64,000 bases of DNA from Symbiodinium natans. Taxonomy: Eukaryota > Sar > Dinophyceae > Suessiales > Symbiodiniaceae. The number at the start of each line of letters is the position of its first letter. Positions within the stretch are counted from its first letter, which is position 1. A model generated the notes under the pieces. The model did not search any database. It was not told where the DNA came from and was given only the letters and a program-made list of their open reading frames with translations. The stretch spans positions 1-64,000 of the forward strand of contig CAJNDS010000747.1 of NCBI GenBank assembly GCA_905221605.1, written 5' to 3'. The position numbers were made by a program, and so were the translations under genes. Shown in pieces: positions 31,824-44,452 of this stretch.

Positions 31824-32094
31824 CTGAGTGTGCATCGCGGCACAGAATTTGAAAGAATGTGAAAGGATGTGAAAGAATATGAAAGAATGTGAAAAAGCAT
31901 CCGGAGCTTCCGCAGGCCGTGGTCGGGGCCGGTCTCCACCACGACGGTCCCCGCCGAGGCTTCAGCAGAGTCTGTCATGACCGTTGTGAGTCGAGTCGTC
32001 GAAGGATGTGACAATACTCTCCGTGGCAGTGGTAGTAACTGGTAGCAGTGTCAATGACCGCAGTGGAATAGAAACCTGAAGGTATGCGGCCCCA

Positions 32095-35000
32095 GGTGGT
32101 GGCGGCGGGTACGGAAACTACAGTGGGGGGCGCGGCGGCTACAATGGGCGCAGCTGGCATGTGTCGGTCGTATCGGGATATTCTTGCTGTCGTGTCAGAG
32201 TCCAGCAGCAATGCAGGGGCGCGAGGCCTGCCCGCAGCCGCAGCAGGACAGCTTCATGTTAATCATAATCTACTCCAACGGATGCTGTGCGTTCTCAAGC
32301 CAAAACCTTCTCTTGCGTGCAGGAGTCCTGCCTGGGCTGTGCCAGTCAGGAGCTCAGAGTCCCAGCTTGAACTCTCAACATGCGGAGTGGAACCTGGCAC
32401 GTAGATGTTCCTGAATGCTGAAGTTCACTCAAGGCCCCTCGTTCACCAATGAAGCTTCCGGAAGGCACGGTACGGTAAGGCATAAAAGCAGCTGAAGGAA
32501 CCGCATGGAACCGCATGGAGCCGCATGGAACCGCCATGCATTGCCTCACTTTGTGCAAGGCCGGCCCCTGACCTTGGCAGAGGCCTGCGAGGCGGGGAGA
32601 CTTGCGGCCCATGTGTAGAAGCTGAGATAGTGGAGGGGGTCAAAAGCCCCACGAACGAGGCAGCTGGTCGCGGCGTGACGACCGGCCAGACAGCTCAAGA
32701 TGATGAAGTGCAAGTTCTAGATCCAGACGAGGACAAGCTTCTGAGGGGCAGGGAGGGTGTACAAGTGCAAAAGTCGATGATGTTGCAGAAGAGCCTGCCT
32801 GCGAGTCCGTGCCAGGCTCCTGTCAAAGCTGAGAAGCGGGAGCCTAAGCTTTCTCAGAGACTTCGCATATCGTGGAATGTGGAGACAGGTTCTCGTCCTT
32901 CGATGATGCAGACGAGTTTCCGAGAGAAATCCGGGAAGAACTCAAGCCATGCTGGGCATGCTTGAGCCACACTCCACGACGCTTTGGACGACTTGATTCG
33001 GTTTGCATCTGGATGCCCAAGCATGGCAGGAGTGCCGGCTTTCCTGCACCATCACAGATTCAGGCTGGCAGTCACAGTGCGGGGAGTCGGGAATCTTGCC
33101 TAGCTGTCGATAAACCACTGCTGGTCCCAGTTCCAACCCTCTCTCCATGCGAGCTTTCCATACAAAGCCTGGCATTCTTATTGATGCGGACATTGTGTGG
33201 CTGATGGTGAGTTGTTCTATAATGCTGTGGAAGGGGTCTTCGGACAAGCGTGAATGCAGAAACACCCGGGCACACAGGGCAGGCATCTCTCATGCTCGGT
33301 TCCAAACGGCCACGAGTCTTTAGAAACCTCAGGGTTACCGTGCTTTTGCAAGAAGATCCCTTCAAGAGGGCTCAGCTCCCGAAGCCCTGAAGATCCCTCG
33401 GAGGTTCTAGGCCCCCTTGCCTGCCAAAGAGGATGCTTCCATGACTCCACCAAACCAGACGAGCTCACCTGACTGTTCTGAGCAGACCGAGGATTCAAAC
33501 AGCAATTGACGAGTTCAAATTATTTCCGCCCCGAGCACCTGCATGTTTTGCATGGTAAATCTTGCAGTTTCATCTTTGCGTTGTCTTCCGACTTTCGCCA
33601 GTAAAAATCTGATCAGTGCTTGCGAGTCTTTCTCGCTTTGAGCCAAACGTGGACTTGACAGAGCTTTACGTTTGCTGGTGAGATGATGAGTGGTCGGGCA
33701 AGTCGGGCAAGTCGAGTGGGATGGTTGTAAGATCTTGGTCTGGTCTTCACACCTAGGCGAGTCCGCGGCATGATGTAGCAGGATGTGGCCAATCGATTAG
33801 GTCATGTTTGCACCCCCTGTGCCGTGAGGCGTACACCTGGCCGCTTGGTTTGCGAGGCAAGGACATCATCGGCCGGGCGCCATATCGCGCACAGCATGCA
33901 TTTAGCCGCATTCTTTCCAATTCGGGTAAGGTATTGCCGCAACAGGCAGTGGAAAGACTTTGGCACAGCACTCGGAAGTTTTGAAGCACCCTCCGGACAT
34001 CACTGCAGGGAAAGGCCCCAGACATCCCCTACACCTGTGACAAGTGTGTATGGTCAGGCATTCCTGCTGCCGGCTTTCGCTCAGATGATGGAAGAGGCTG
34101 TCTTAATGGCCGCAAGTCTTAGTTTGAATTCAGAATGTTGTCTCTACAGCTGGTTGAAATCATAAACAAGTTTTGCCACAGAACCACCGTCCGGAGCGAG
34201 ATGGTGCTGGCGCTCTTGTGATGTCGCCAACGATCGGCACCCAGAAATCAGATTTGCAAGGTAGGGGGTCAAGTTTCAGGACCGAACCATGTGGCTTAGT
34301 AAGTTTTGCAAAACAGGCTGGCATAGAGACCGGGGACACCGCAGACAGAGTAATTTGCGAATCGCCTTCTGGCAAAAGCCGTGACCGCGACTTAAGGCGA
34401 GAGCTGGCGCAGCAGACAGAAGCCGAGGCAGCGGAGCTTTGCGCCAAGCCCTCACTGGGCACATGACCTGCATGTTGTGCTCGCACCAGGCCCAGCGGTT
34501 TGGGAAGTGCCTGGGCTTCCGGTGTGTCGCCATGTGACCTGCGATGCCGAAGATCCAGCTCAGAAAGGGATTCTGCACAATTCACAGCCTAAGCAGCTAC
34601 AAGAAGCGCCGTGCCATTCTCAATACTTCAGTGTCCATGGTCGGCCTCACAGCCTTTGCTCTGTGAACTCTTGTTGTTATTTTCTTAGTTGGACGTCCAC
34701 AGCTGCATTGAAAGCTGTGGAACCAGTTGGATTTCGCAGCTTTGCCACTTTTGGACGTGGTTGGCATGTTGTTCTTGCTTGTTCTGCGACACGACTCACA
34801 GCAATTCTTCGCAAGGGATGAACCGCACGGGGTACTGTAGGAGCTGGGAATACCATGCGGCCTGTGAATTCACCTTCAGGTACGGTGGCGCGCCGAAGGG
34901 CGACCAAATGGCCAGATATCGGCAGGGCTGCCAGCGAAAACCTCAGAGAGTTTCACAAGTTCCTCATGATTAGCGACGGGACCTGGTTGAACAAAGCTCT

Positions 35001-38000
35001 CATGTCAAAAAAATTGACTTCTTCAAGGATGCAAAAAACCCTCAAGAGCACCGAACCTTTGCCTGTGCACGGAGGGGGGGGGGGCTCGCGGATTGGAAGA
35101 TGACGATGGTGGTAGCCCCGAGGGCCAGAAGAGCTGAATCTCCTTTAAGTCAAGCGGATGTCGCAGAAATATGACAGAGTCAACAATGATGGAGGCAGTG
35201 GCCAGACGGATGTTGCCTAAAACTATTCCAAAGGTGCCTGCCCTGTGCACACGGCAAATCGGACACCTACCTTTTCCCTCCCTGGGAGAGTCTCGAAACC
35301 AAATAAAGGAACCAATTTTTGAAGAATCGGATATTGGAACTTTGCATACAGTAGCTGGCAGAATCCCAATATGGAGCAAACCCCTACAGACAGAAACGCT
35401 TGACCAGAGCGATCGGGGAGCTAACGCGGCAGAAGAGTTCTTGTGGGGACGAGGGTTTTCAACCCTGCCCAAGAGCGGCCATGACGATGCTAGCCATCTT
35501 CCCTTCTCGCTTGTTGCAATGTTGCTTGTTTTCACAACGACATGGCTTTGGAGTTGCTTCCTCTCTCGCTCTCTCTTTCTTCTTCTCCTCTTTTTCCCTT
35601 CTCTCCCTCCCGGCACGCAACACTTTGAATGTTGCTGCTGTGGGAGTGTGGTCAGCTGGAGATGCCAGGTCAAGACATACTGTGCACATGACTTTGCGTT
35701 GCGAATTTCTGAAGCGGACACACATCCGTCACATCCGCTGACTCTCCTGCAAGCTCCCTGAACAACAAAGTGCATTCAACGAATCTGTCTCAGATGTCTT
35801 AGAATGCTCTCCTGCGAGGGCAGGAGGGTAAAGAAACAGTTGGCAAAGACAAGCTTCAGAGCGCCAGGGAGCAGATTTCGCAAGATGTTTCTTTTTCTCA
35901 ACATCTTTGTATTCTGTTTTTCGAGTTCTGCTGCTTGCTCCCTCCGTGCAGTACTATCGTGGCCTGCCCTGGGCGCCTCAACGACTTCTTAGAGGGCGGA
36001 CAGGCTGGGGCCTAAGATGTGCCAAGGCTTTCGCTTTCTCTCCTTCAGTCTTCCAATCCCAGTGTGCTGTTGTGTAGGTCCGCTTGGATGGAGTCTTGAA
36101 GCTTGTGCTGGATGAGGCGATTGCAAAGTCTTGCAAGAACCGTGCACTTGATGGAAGTCAGGGTGGCAAGATGTAGGAAGAGGTTATACTGCGTCAGCAA
36201 ATGCCGCCCACTAGGTTGGCGTAAGATCCATAACAAGAGAGAAGAGAGAGATGCACCGAAATCAAGCATCCCTTTGTTGCAGGTGGCTTGCTTGTTGGAT
36301 CTTGGACATGGCTTGTTGCGCAGGCTGATCGCATGCTGGACATGGGCTTTGAGCCGCAGATCCGCAAGATCTTGGCCAGGGTGCATCAACTCAGATTCCG
36401 ATCCCGGTAGCTGGCTTCGCAAGCCCGGACTTTCTGATAAACGCATGAGCTTGGGACCTTCTGACTTCTGACAGCTTCCGCGCAAGCGGCACACGCTCTT
36501 CTTCACGGCAACCTGGCCGAAAGAAGTCCGGGTCTTAGGGCTGACCGGCTGCCCCTGAATGTGAATGCATGGTCCCAATCACCACAGTGCCGGCTACTTG
36601 AGAAGTTACAGGTCAGGAAGCTGGCAAGTGAGATCCTGAACAGGCAGGTGTTTGTGCTCTTGTTTCCTGACGTCGGCTTTTTGCTACCGAGAGAATAGAT
36701 GGCAGGCCTTACAAGGTCATGATTGGAAACCGGGAAGTCTTGAAGGGCAACCAGGCCCTTGTCCAAGTGTTGTGTGCCAGCCCTACTTCCCGCATCCGAC
36801 CTGTCTTAGGACATCACCCAGATCGTGAAGTGCATGGATGCCTTCAACAAGAATCGAGAGATCGTGAACACCCTCCGCGAGGTTCCGCCCCACGAGGGGC
36901 CAAAGTATCAATTACAGCCACGCCGCAGTCAAGTTGGTCAAGACGGCGGAAGAGCTCCTCTGCCTTGCTGTTGATTTGAGAGTGTCATGCTAGTGCAGCT
37001 GCAGGCTGGCTTGACAAATCCCAGTGCGAGTGGGAAGGCCAGGTGCGGATGTTCTTGCAGGGTCTTTCCGGGATGCATTGTAGTTTCTCGACTTGTAGGG
37101 CTGTTGAAGCCTGCCACGGCCGTGTGAATCCTCAGCTGAGGTGCCTTAGCCGGTTGTTGTCAGTTGTGCAAGGAGGCGCAGTAAAGAGCCAGTTCGGCAA
37201 AACGATTTCTAGGTTGAAAATCCAGTCATGTGCCCATATTGTACCGTGCAGAAAACTCGAGAATCGTGCAAGAGGGCTTACGGGCTGGACGTCGAGTTGG
37301 TAAACACTGGGTGAAGTTCCCCCAAGCAGTTCCCCCAAGCCCATTGCTGATTCTTGCGAGGCCCTTGTCTTTTGCAACACGAAGCGGATGTGCGAAAACC
37401 TCTCCAACGACCTGCACCGCCAAGGCGGCCTGTTGAATCCAGTATTGAGAAGAAGCCAGCTGCGTCCGAATGCATGCCTTCATGAAGATCTGTTGCGTTA
37501 GCTTGAGCACGTGGAATCTCGTCTTGGAAATCTCTGCCGGGCGAATGTTAGCCGTGAGGCCTGCCGTGTACTTCCATCCATGGAGATAAGGACGACGTTG
37601 ATTTGCCCTGGCTGCCTTGGTAGCCCAGTGGTACCCTTTACCCTTTTTTTGGTTCTGGTTTCCCTTATAAAGTAACAAACCCCAAAAAGGGTGCCCTCAT
37701 TGTAATATGGTCACTGGGCTGCGGAGCTGCTTTCCAGCCTAGCATCGACAAGTTCGGGCATCGACAAGTTTGGGCGCAATGGTTCACAGGACCAGCGCCA
37801 GCGCGAAGATGCCCTGCATGGCCTGAAATCAGGCCGGTACAAAGCCCCGGGCTCATGAATGATCCTGATACTCCAGCTATTGTTCCTCCATGGTTGCAAC
37901 GCAGTGGCTTCCACATGCCGAGTTAGCACTGCAGCTTTGTAAATGGCCGGCCTCCGCATTGTGTGGGAGCAAGGTCTTAGTTGCAACGGACGTGGCAGCA

Positions 38001-38740
38001 CGCGGTCTGGACATCAAGGGAGTTGTGCGGACCTCATCTTATGCTGGAGCTTGACTTGTGGCTTTCTCGTGGCTTTCTCGTGGCTTGGTTGTGTCCGTTG
38101 TGGTCTGTTGTGGTCCGTTGTGGTCCGTTGTGGTCCGTTGTGGTCCGTTGTCTCTTTGTCTTTGCCCTCTCGGCCTCCTGTCGGCCTCTGATCTGATCTG
38201 TGCAGCGAAGGGGATGGTCATCAACTTTGACCCGGCAAACAACACGGAGGAGCGGTGACATGTGTGATGATGGTAAACCGTAGGGTATGTGCATGGTAAC
38301 TCTGTAGCCAGCAGTTTCTTTGGTTGTTGGCTGTATGCGATGGACAGGACTATGTTCACCGCATTGGGCGCACTGGCCGTGCTGGAGCGCCGGAAGCCCA
38401 GTGCAGCACGCTTGGGCCGACGTCCCTCCCTTGCAGCTCAAAATCGGTCTCCCAGGAAAGGCTATGCCATCACCTTCATGACCGGCCGCTTCCTTAGCCC
38501 CTCTGTTTACAGGCAGGAAGCAGCTCGGTTTGTGCAACGACTCGGCACCCTCTTCCACGTTGGGGTTAGAGGCCTTTAAGCTTGCCGGTCCGCATGCGCA
38601 CGGCAGTTGTACCAAAGAGCCCAGAATCTGTCGAAGTCTCAAGCGCTGTATGCGCTGTGGGAGTTTTCCAAGGTCAGGATGCATCCAAAGCCCGTGGAAT
38701 CATGGAGGTCATGCAGCGGACGAATCAGGACCTCACCTGT
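32095..38740 (+). CDS. DEAD-box ATP-dependent RNA helicase (DBP2/DDX5 type), at least 18 short exons
   Basis: Exon-sized pieces follow helicase order on one strand (approximate positions). Gly-rich GGYGNYSGGRGGYNG 32098-32155; FPREIREEL 32905; Q motif GFPAPSQIQ 33036-33063; WPLGLRGKDIIGRA 33838-33879; FLLPAFAQMMEEA 34061-34098; ALVMSPT 34212-34232 joined to RELAQQ 34398 (motif Ia); YGGAPKGDQ 34881; ADRMLDMGFEPQIRKIL 36323 (motif II); TLFFTATWPKEVR 36493 (motif III, Thr replacing Ser in SAT); VRKLASEILN 36612; VMIGNREVLKGNQ 36716; DITQIVKCMDAF 36810; ALVFCNTKRMCENLSNDLH 37361 (motif IV); VLVATDVAARGLDIKGVV 37974 (motif V); MVINFDPANNTE 38214; YVHRIGRTGRAG 38351 (motif VI); GYAITFMT 38461; MEVMQRTNQDL 38701. 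Motif I (GSGKT) and the DE of motif II were not located, probably lying in unresolved exon joins. Such helicases remodel RNA in splicing and ribosome assembly. Terminal exons are uncertain. Confidence 0.88.
37630..37695. repeat. Short dispersed element with GGTACC-type core, copy 1 (intronic)
   Basis: GGTACCCTTTACCC and CCCCAAAAAGGGTGCCCT face each other across about 40 bases within a helicase intron. Related sequences occur near 42757, 53927 and 62832. Confidence 0.5.
38093..38148. repeat. 10-bp minisatellite (GTTGTGGTCC) in a helicase intron
   Basis: About five and a half copies of GTTGTGGTCC, with one T variant, lie between the motif V exon and the next exon. Confidence 0.9.
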
Positions 38741-39338
38741 GTCGGGATCAGGGTCAGTCGGATTGCACGGCGAGCTTCCCTCCTAGATTGAAGGATGCTG
38801 CACGTCTTGGCTAGTTCATGAGAAGCAAGCATTCCAAGCTGGTGGCCATGGAGAGCCATGCAGAAATCAATGCTTGACAATCACGCACGAGAACCTTATC
38901 GGGAATAGGAGATCAGCCCGGACCTGATGAAGATGGCGGGCCAGGGGCTGAGGGTTACATGCTGCGGCATGAGCTGTCGTTGCCGTGCGCTTTGCGCACA
39001 CTTGCCAGGCTGCCACGAAGCGAATGAACTGTCAACTCAGCAGGTACATTCTGGCAAAATCTTGGCTGCCCACTGTGAACACGAACTGGAGTTAGATATT
39101 CGGATTGGGCTGAGAAACCAAGTCCACGGCGAACTCAGCCACCAAGTGGACCTCAAAGCTGTGCTCGTGGAACACCCATGTGCTTGAGGTTCGGCTCCAC
39201 CGCCAGGAGGCCGAGTTGGTAAAGCTGGGAGGTTGCTTGGGCGAAGTCCGGTTCACAGCTTCGAGTTCAGACATGGGCAGCTCAGCGAAGCAGCCACCAA
39301 GCGCATGCGACAGACAGGCAGGCAGGCAGGCATGCAGC

Positions 39339-39379
<41 letters not shown>

Positions 39380-41074
39380 ACACGGAGCTTTGAAGCGCTT
39401 CGGCCCCCCTCCGCCCCTCACCCCCCGACGATGCGTTTGAAGAGCAGGTAACCGCATGCGTGGCGCCCGAGGAGCGGGGTATCTGATGCTTACTGTACAA
39501 CAATCTTATAAACACAAATATTCATATATATATATATGACACCACATGATCTTGTACTATACCTTACGAACTGTATTTCACTATCATGATAGTCTGTTGT
39601 ACTGCCTCATTTGTTTGTAATGTCGGAGCTCGGGCCAAGCTTTGCGGACAAGCTGGAAGGAGGTGGAGGCCGAGGAGGGAGGCGGAGCCCAAGCTTCTAA
39701 GTGAGTCCAAGGATCGCTTGCGCTTGCATCGATGGAGCTTGAAAAATGGGAGCTGGTATGGGCGGTCAAAGCTGGAGACTGACTTGTACAAGGACATTTG
39801 GCGGTTTGTGAAGTCGTCAGCCTTCGCTATACAATGCAAGCATGAAGGCCTTGAGGAGATGCTTGCGGTCTGCTTGCCACATCTCTGGTGCCCGGGCTGG
39901 CTGTTGGCTTCTTTGCGGAGAAAGGCTCTTCTTCCGAACTTGCCATATGAAAGAGAACGAGTGAATGGCAAAAGTTGGCTTCGTGCTTGGCACGCGATTT
40001 TTCTTGGGTAAAAACTCTCCCTAGAGTTCCAGCAGCTCACAGGAGGACCACGCAACTCTCGTGGGAGGAAAGAGATAGAGCCCTGCTCTGCGGGTTCCAT
40101 TGACGGCTCCACACCTGTGAGGTTGTTAGTTTTGCAGCGCTAATGTTTAGAGTAGAGGGACCAAAGTGCATTAAACAGTTGATTGAGAGATGGCTTGGGT
40201 TGACAAATCAAAAAATGAAGAGCAAAAGGGGAAAGCGCAGAAATCGCTCGCCAAACAGCTCCAGAAAGAGTGGCTGAGGCTGGAGTATCTTTATGTAGCT
40301 TTGCATAACACAGAGTGTGAAGGGGGATTCTAAGTGCCGAGGAAGACTTGTCATGTGCTCTACGAGGATCTTACGATGTTTATGGGGAGGCCCAAGTCTC
40401 CCCGTATCTATCGCATTCCTTTTTGTTTTGTTCCTCCCACCCTACCCTGAGCGTGTTCGGGTTCTCGGGTCATTGGCTTCAAAAACCGTCTTCGTGAAGG
40501 GGGGTATGTCGTGGGCTGCTGGGTCTCCCCATGTCCCATCGTCTGTTGACGTTGGGGCCAGGGCTGCATCAAATTCCTCTCTACATTAATCGGTCAGTTC
40601 AGTCTCACGCTGCATCACCAAGAAGAGATCTTGAGGACATCTTAAGCGGCCATTCCGCTTCGTTTGTTGCGTTGGCATGCATGATTTCGGCCCAAGCATT
40701 CGGCTCAACTCTGGTGCATCCTGCTTCGGATGACCATCGGTACCCTGCTGCAGTTAGGTTATTGTTCATCTGATCATCATTGAGCACGTGCTCTGCCTCT
40801 TGTGTATTGGGCGTGCAGATGTGTGTGTGGCTCAATTTCATCATCAGGCTGGCTCAGCCCGTGCATGTGGTCATGAAGATTTACTTGAGACCGCATGCGG
40901 CTTGGAGTGGCTAGTGCTGTACATCTGGCGAGTCCCATGCTCTTTGTCGATGTCGTCTCAGTTGTTTACAAAGATGGCCCAGGCCCGAATCCAAATCCCG
41001 AAAGGACTGCCTGGCCTTCCATGCCACAACGCAGCCGACTATTGCTAATGGCCTGGCTTCACATCGCATGTCAG
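38741..41074. other. Unassigned region with a (CA)n microsatellite
   Basis: (CA)n covers about 39339-39376. A 141-codon + strand reading at 39586-40011 contains WYGRSKLETDLYKDIWRFVKS and looks protein-like but is unrecognised. Other ORFs are short. This may hold exons of one or more unidentified genes. Confidence 0.35.
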
Positions 41075-41500
41075 GAGGACGTGGAAGTTGACTTGAACCC
41101 AGATGAGCTGATAGAAAGCCTCCGCAAGAAGGTTCAGGCAAGCCCGTCCCTGCAGATCGGGTCTCTGCATGCCAGGCTTCTGCCCTTGTCTGTTGCCAGG
41201 AGAAGACCGGTCTTGACTGCTACAAGACCCAACCTTAGAAGCGCGTCGAATGGAATGAGACCTCCATGACGGCTACAGAGCTGTTGGCTGATGTTGGTTG
41301 ATGTTGGGATGGAATGCCTGCTTCGCAATGCCAAGCATACAGTAGGAGTCCTGCATGACATCAGGACGCTTCAAGCATCTTCACTGACACAGACGTTGTT
41401 TTTTCTCTTTCAGGTTGAAATATCAGGGTAAAACCCTCAAAGACGATGAGACGCTGCGTCAGCACAAGGTGGAGGAAGGCAGCTTGCGCATGTTCTCTCC
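41075..41500 (+). CDS. Ubiquitin-like domain, three short exons
   Basis: Exon 1 (41075-41137) reads DVEVDLNPDELIESLRKKVQ, matching the second strand and helix of ubiquitin folds. Exon 2 (from 41200) reads EKTGLDCYKTQ. Exon 3 (41414-41500) reads LKYQGKTLKDDETLRQHKVE and on to LRMF, matching the R-L-x-x-x-G-K-x-L-x-D-x-x-T-L core. The 11-residue linker fits ubiquitin spacing. The first intron starts GCAAG and ends CCAG, a GC-AG intron. No Gly-Gly terminus is seen, so this is probably a domain within a larger protein rather than a conjugated modifier. The first strand of the fold and the rest of the gene are not identified. It could be the N-terminal part of the PP2C gene that follows, but a stop or intron between them is unresolved. 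Confidence 0.65.
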
Positions 41501-41683
41501 GAACCCAGCGGAACATTGCGGCACATTGCGGGCTTTTCCACGATGGAGGTGTCACAATCATGACAGAGCCCGAGTTCCACGGCCAGTACCTGCCCATGGG
41601 AGCCCGGCTCTTAAAAGCACCGGGAGCCTTAGGCGTTCGTAGATTCGTAGTTTCCCACAAGCCCCTTGTAGGTTCAACCTTCG

Positions 41684-44452
41684 ATGGAGAAGAGGAAAGC
41701 CGAAGAGGACCGGGACCCAACGGAGCAAGGTCTAGCGGTTAGAGGGTGTCTTTCCGAGTCTCCATTTGACTTCACAAGGAGTTGGACAAGGTTGTCGAGC
41801 TGGCACCGGAGGCAGATCCTCACAAGTTGTTGTGGGGTTTGCACATCACGGTATGTCCTGCCTGAGTAGATAACGGGAGACTTGAAGGTCAAGAAAGCAG
41901 CCACCGTCGCAGCGGCAGAGAACATCACCCAAGCCGAGGCATTCGTCCCAATAGTTTTTTCCCAACGTACTTGTGGCTACATTTCGCATTGAGGTAGCTT
42001 GGTGCGGCATTCGTGCCGGTGCATATGGCGAGAAAGGGATGCGAAGACAGATGGAGGATGAGACAGTGATCTGCGCATCGCTCTGCGATCTGTCCAGCGC
42101 TCAGCTGGGGTTGAAGACGGGTATGAGCCGGCAAACTTTCTCTTCCCGAGCCCAGGGTGCCTCAGCTCTCCGCGGAGCGGAACTTCGCGCTGTTTGGGAT
42201 ATTCGATGGCCACGGCGGCAAGCAGGCAGACACTTGGTGACATTGCATCCTGATCCGAGTATATCTGTCGGTTCTTTCAAGTCAGATTCGTGTCACCCAT
42301 CAATTCCTCCCAACAAGTTCCCTCCAAATGCAGATTCTTGGCAGGTGGCAGAATTTGTTCGGACTTATCTAGCTCCAGAGCCGTGCTCTAAGTTGTTGCC
42401 ATGCAGGCGGATTGTGTGCTGTACTCGGTTGGTGAGATACCTCTGCCCAGAGGTTGGCCAGCGCGTATGCCAATGACGAGCCCAAGCAGGGTTGTTTCCC
42501 AGTGAAGAGTCTTTCACGAGGGTTCGGTGGTGAGTTCTGAGATTTTCTGCTCATCTTCTCGGCATGTTCTGAGCCCCAGGTCCGATTTCGGACAAGAGGC
42601 TCATGAAGGTCACGGAGGCTTGAGTTGCCCGTGCTACTTTCTGCACTCCATTTGCACGCCTGGGGGCTGGGACAGAAAGATCGCAGGCTGTGTTTCAGCG
42701 CATGGACGCGCGGATCGCGACAGAGCTAGCAGGCATGGGCTTTTTGTCCACGAACATAGGGGACCCCTAATGTACATCCCCAAATAGTCGATTTTTCCCT
42801 TGTAGTAAGGACCCCAAGAAGGTACCCCTAACTTTGCAAACCCCCACGTAGAGAACTGCTCCGATAAAGCACGGCTGCACGGCCTCGAAGATTTGGAGAG
42901 GTGCCTATGATGGATGCACAGCAAATGTGGCTTTGGCCCCAGGGAGACAAATTGTTGGAGTGCCGTGACCTTCGGCTGTTCGACTGCAGGTTTTAGCTAA
43001 TGCGGACAAGATGATTTCTATCAATCTTGGTGATAGCACCTTGGCACTTTGGGAAGGAACCAGGTAGGCCCAGGCTTTGATCCTTAAATAAGGGGATAAG
43101 ACAGAAGCGTGTTTTGCATCAGGTATGGCTTATTTGTGCCGTCGGAAGGATGTTGATGACCAGGAGGACTCACGTTTATGAACCGGGGGGAGAGTCTGCC
43201 TCATCCCTGTGACCTGCAGGACACGCTCTGCATCCCCCTACAGCAGCGGCAGCACAAGTGCCGGAGTAGTACTTGAGACCCATGTTGAAGTTGCTGCGAT
43301 GAATCATTGCATTGCAGAGGCATGAGGTAGATACCAGCGTGCTGCAGCTTGACATGTGAGACAAGAGGTGCTGGATGATGAAGGAGAAAGAGCGCATCCT
43401 GAGGTTCACAACACCCCTTCACCCTCCAACATCTTTTAAAAGTATCTGCAGATAAAGTGGGTTGCCCTTCGCTGTGCCTCTGGGCTTGTGCTTGGAGGTC
43501 CGGCGGGGCTGTGGAGAACGGCCGCATCAATGGCATCCTGGAGGCCGAAGCCTCAGCTCGCAAAAGGATTTGCAGAGAGAAGCCTGTGGGGTTTCATGTG
43601 GATGAGATGCATGTTTTGCAAGATTCTTCCAGGGTTTGCTGCCGTGTTTTGTGTCCAACTTCTCACAAGGTCTCCCGTGCCTTTGGCGATTTGACGCTGA
43701 AGAAGTTTGGAGTGCTGTGCACGTTGGGGGCCTCATGGAATGCCACTTTCAGCGCTTTTTTTGCTTCACTGCGATGAGACTCTCTTTTTTTAGCCCCAAC
43801 GTGTATCGAGAACAACTTTCAAGGCCTGAGTACATGAAGTTCCAGATGGACAGGGAGAAGGACCGAGTTTTGGCATGCCTCGGTGGTCCGCAGTTTCTGC
43901 ACTTTCTTGCCTGTCCTACCTGCGACACCTTTGGCCTGAGCGATTCCGGTGTGTCACAGGACCGCTTTGTCATTCTGGCTTGTGATGGCCTTGCTGACAC
44001 GCTTGAGCACTACGATTGACTTGAACCATTGCTTGCGGGCAAGGGCATCGCTGCCAGGCTTCTGGAATGCATGGACAGCTGCTGAAGCGCTGGAGTACAC
44101 GCACAGCCTTGTGACCAACGAGGAGGGTGGGCAGCCGAGTTTGGACGTGATGTGGACCTGCTGTTTGCGCAGTGCGTATCGTTGCAGTAAGGTCGTGCCG
44201 AGCTCGAAGCAGATTCCATCGATATCCGAGGTGTTTGCAAGGACCCTGTGTGACTGTCCTAGTTGCCAAGTTCCTCAGATGACTTGGCACAGGAGCTGGT
44301 GCAGCATGTTATCGAAGAGAGGAAGGCGCAGGCCACTGGTTGCACGCGGGGCTCGTCGGCCATGGTCGGGGCACGCTCTGCTTCTGTGGCTCATGGTGCA
44401 GGACAACGTGAGCGTCGTTGTCCTGCATATCATGCCGCAGGCTGCGCAGTGA
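41684..44452 (+). CDS. PP2C-type (PPM) Ser/Thr protein phosphatase, multi-exon
   Basis: Probable early exons read MEKRKAEEDRDP (41684), ELDKVVELAPEADPHKLLWG (41777, donor GTATG) and DLKVKKAATVAAAEN (41880). The catalytic domain follows in order: GAYGEKGMRRQMEDE (42019-42063, metal-site E-D), FALFGIFDGHGGKQAD (42184-42231, metal-binding DGHGG), VAEFVRTYL (~42345), VLANADKMISINLGDSTLALW (42990-43052), VSRAFGDLTLK (43670-43702), DRFVILACDGLAD (43960-43998, metal Asp), DDLAQELVQHVIEE (~44278) and DNVSVVVLHI (44403-44432), ending with TGA at 44450-44452. All metal-binding aspartates are present. The family removes phosphate from Ser/Thr using two Mn/Mg ions. Introns carry unrelated repeats, including a dispersed element at 42757-42846. 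The start and some exons are uncertain. Confidence 0.85.
42757..42846. repeat. Short dispersed element with GGTACC core, copy 2 (intronic)
   Basis: Contains CCCCAAATAGT, TAGTAAGGACCCCAAGAAG and GGTACCCCTAA. It is nearly the reverse complement of 53927-53995. It lies in a PP2C intron. Confidence 0.7.
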
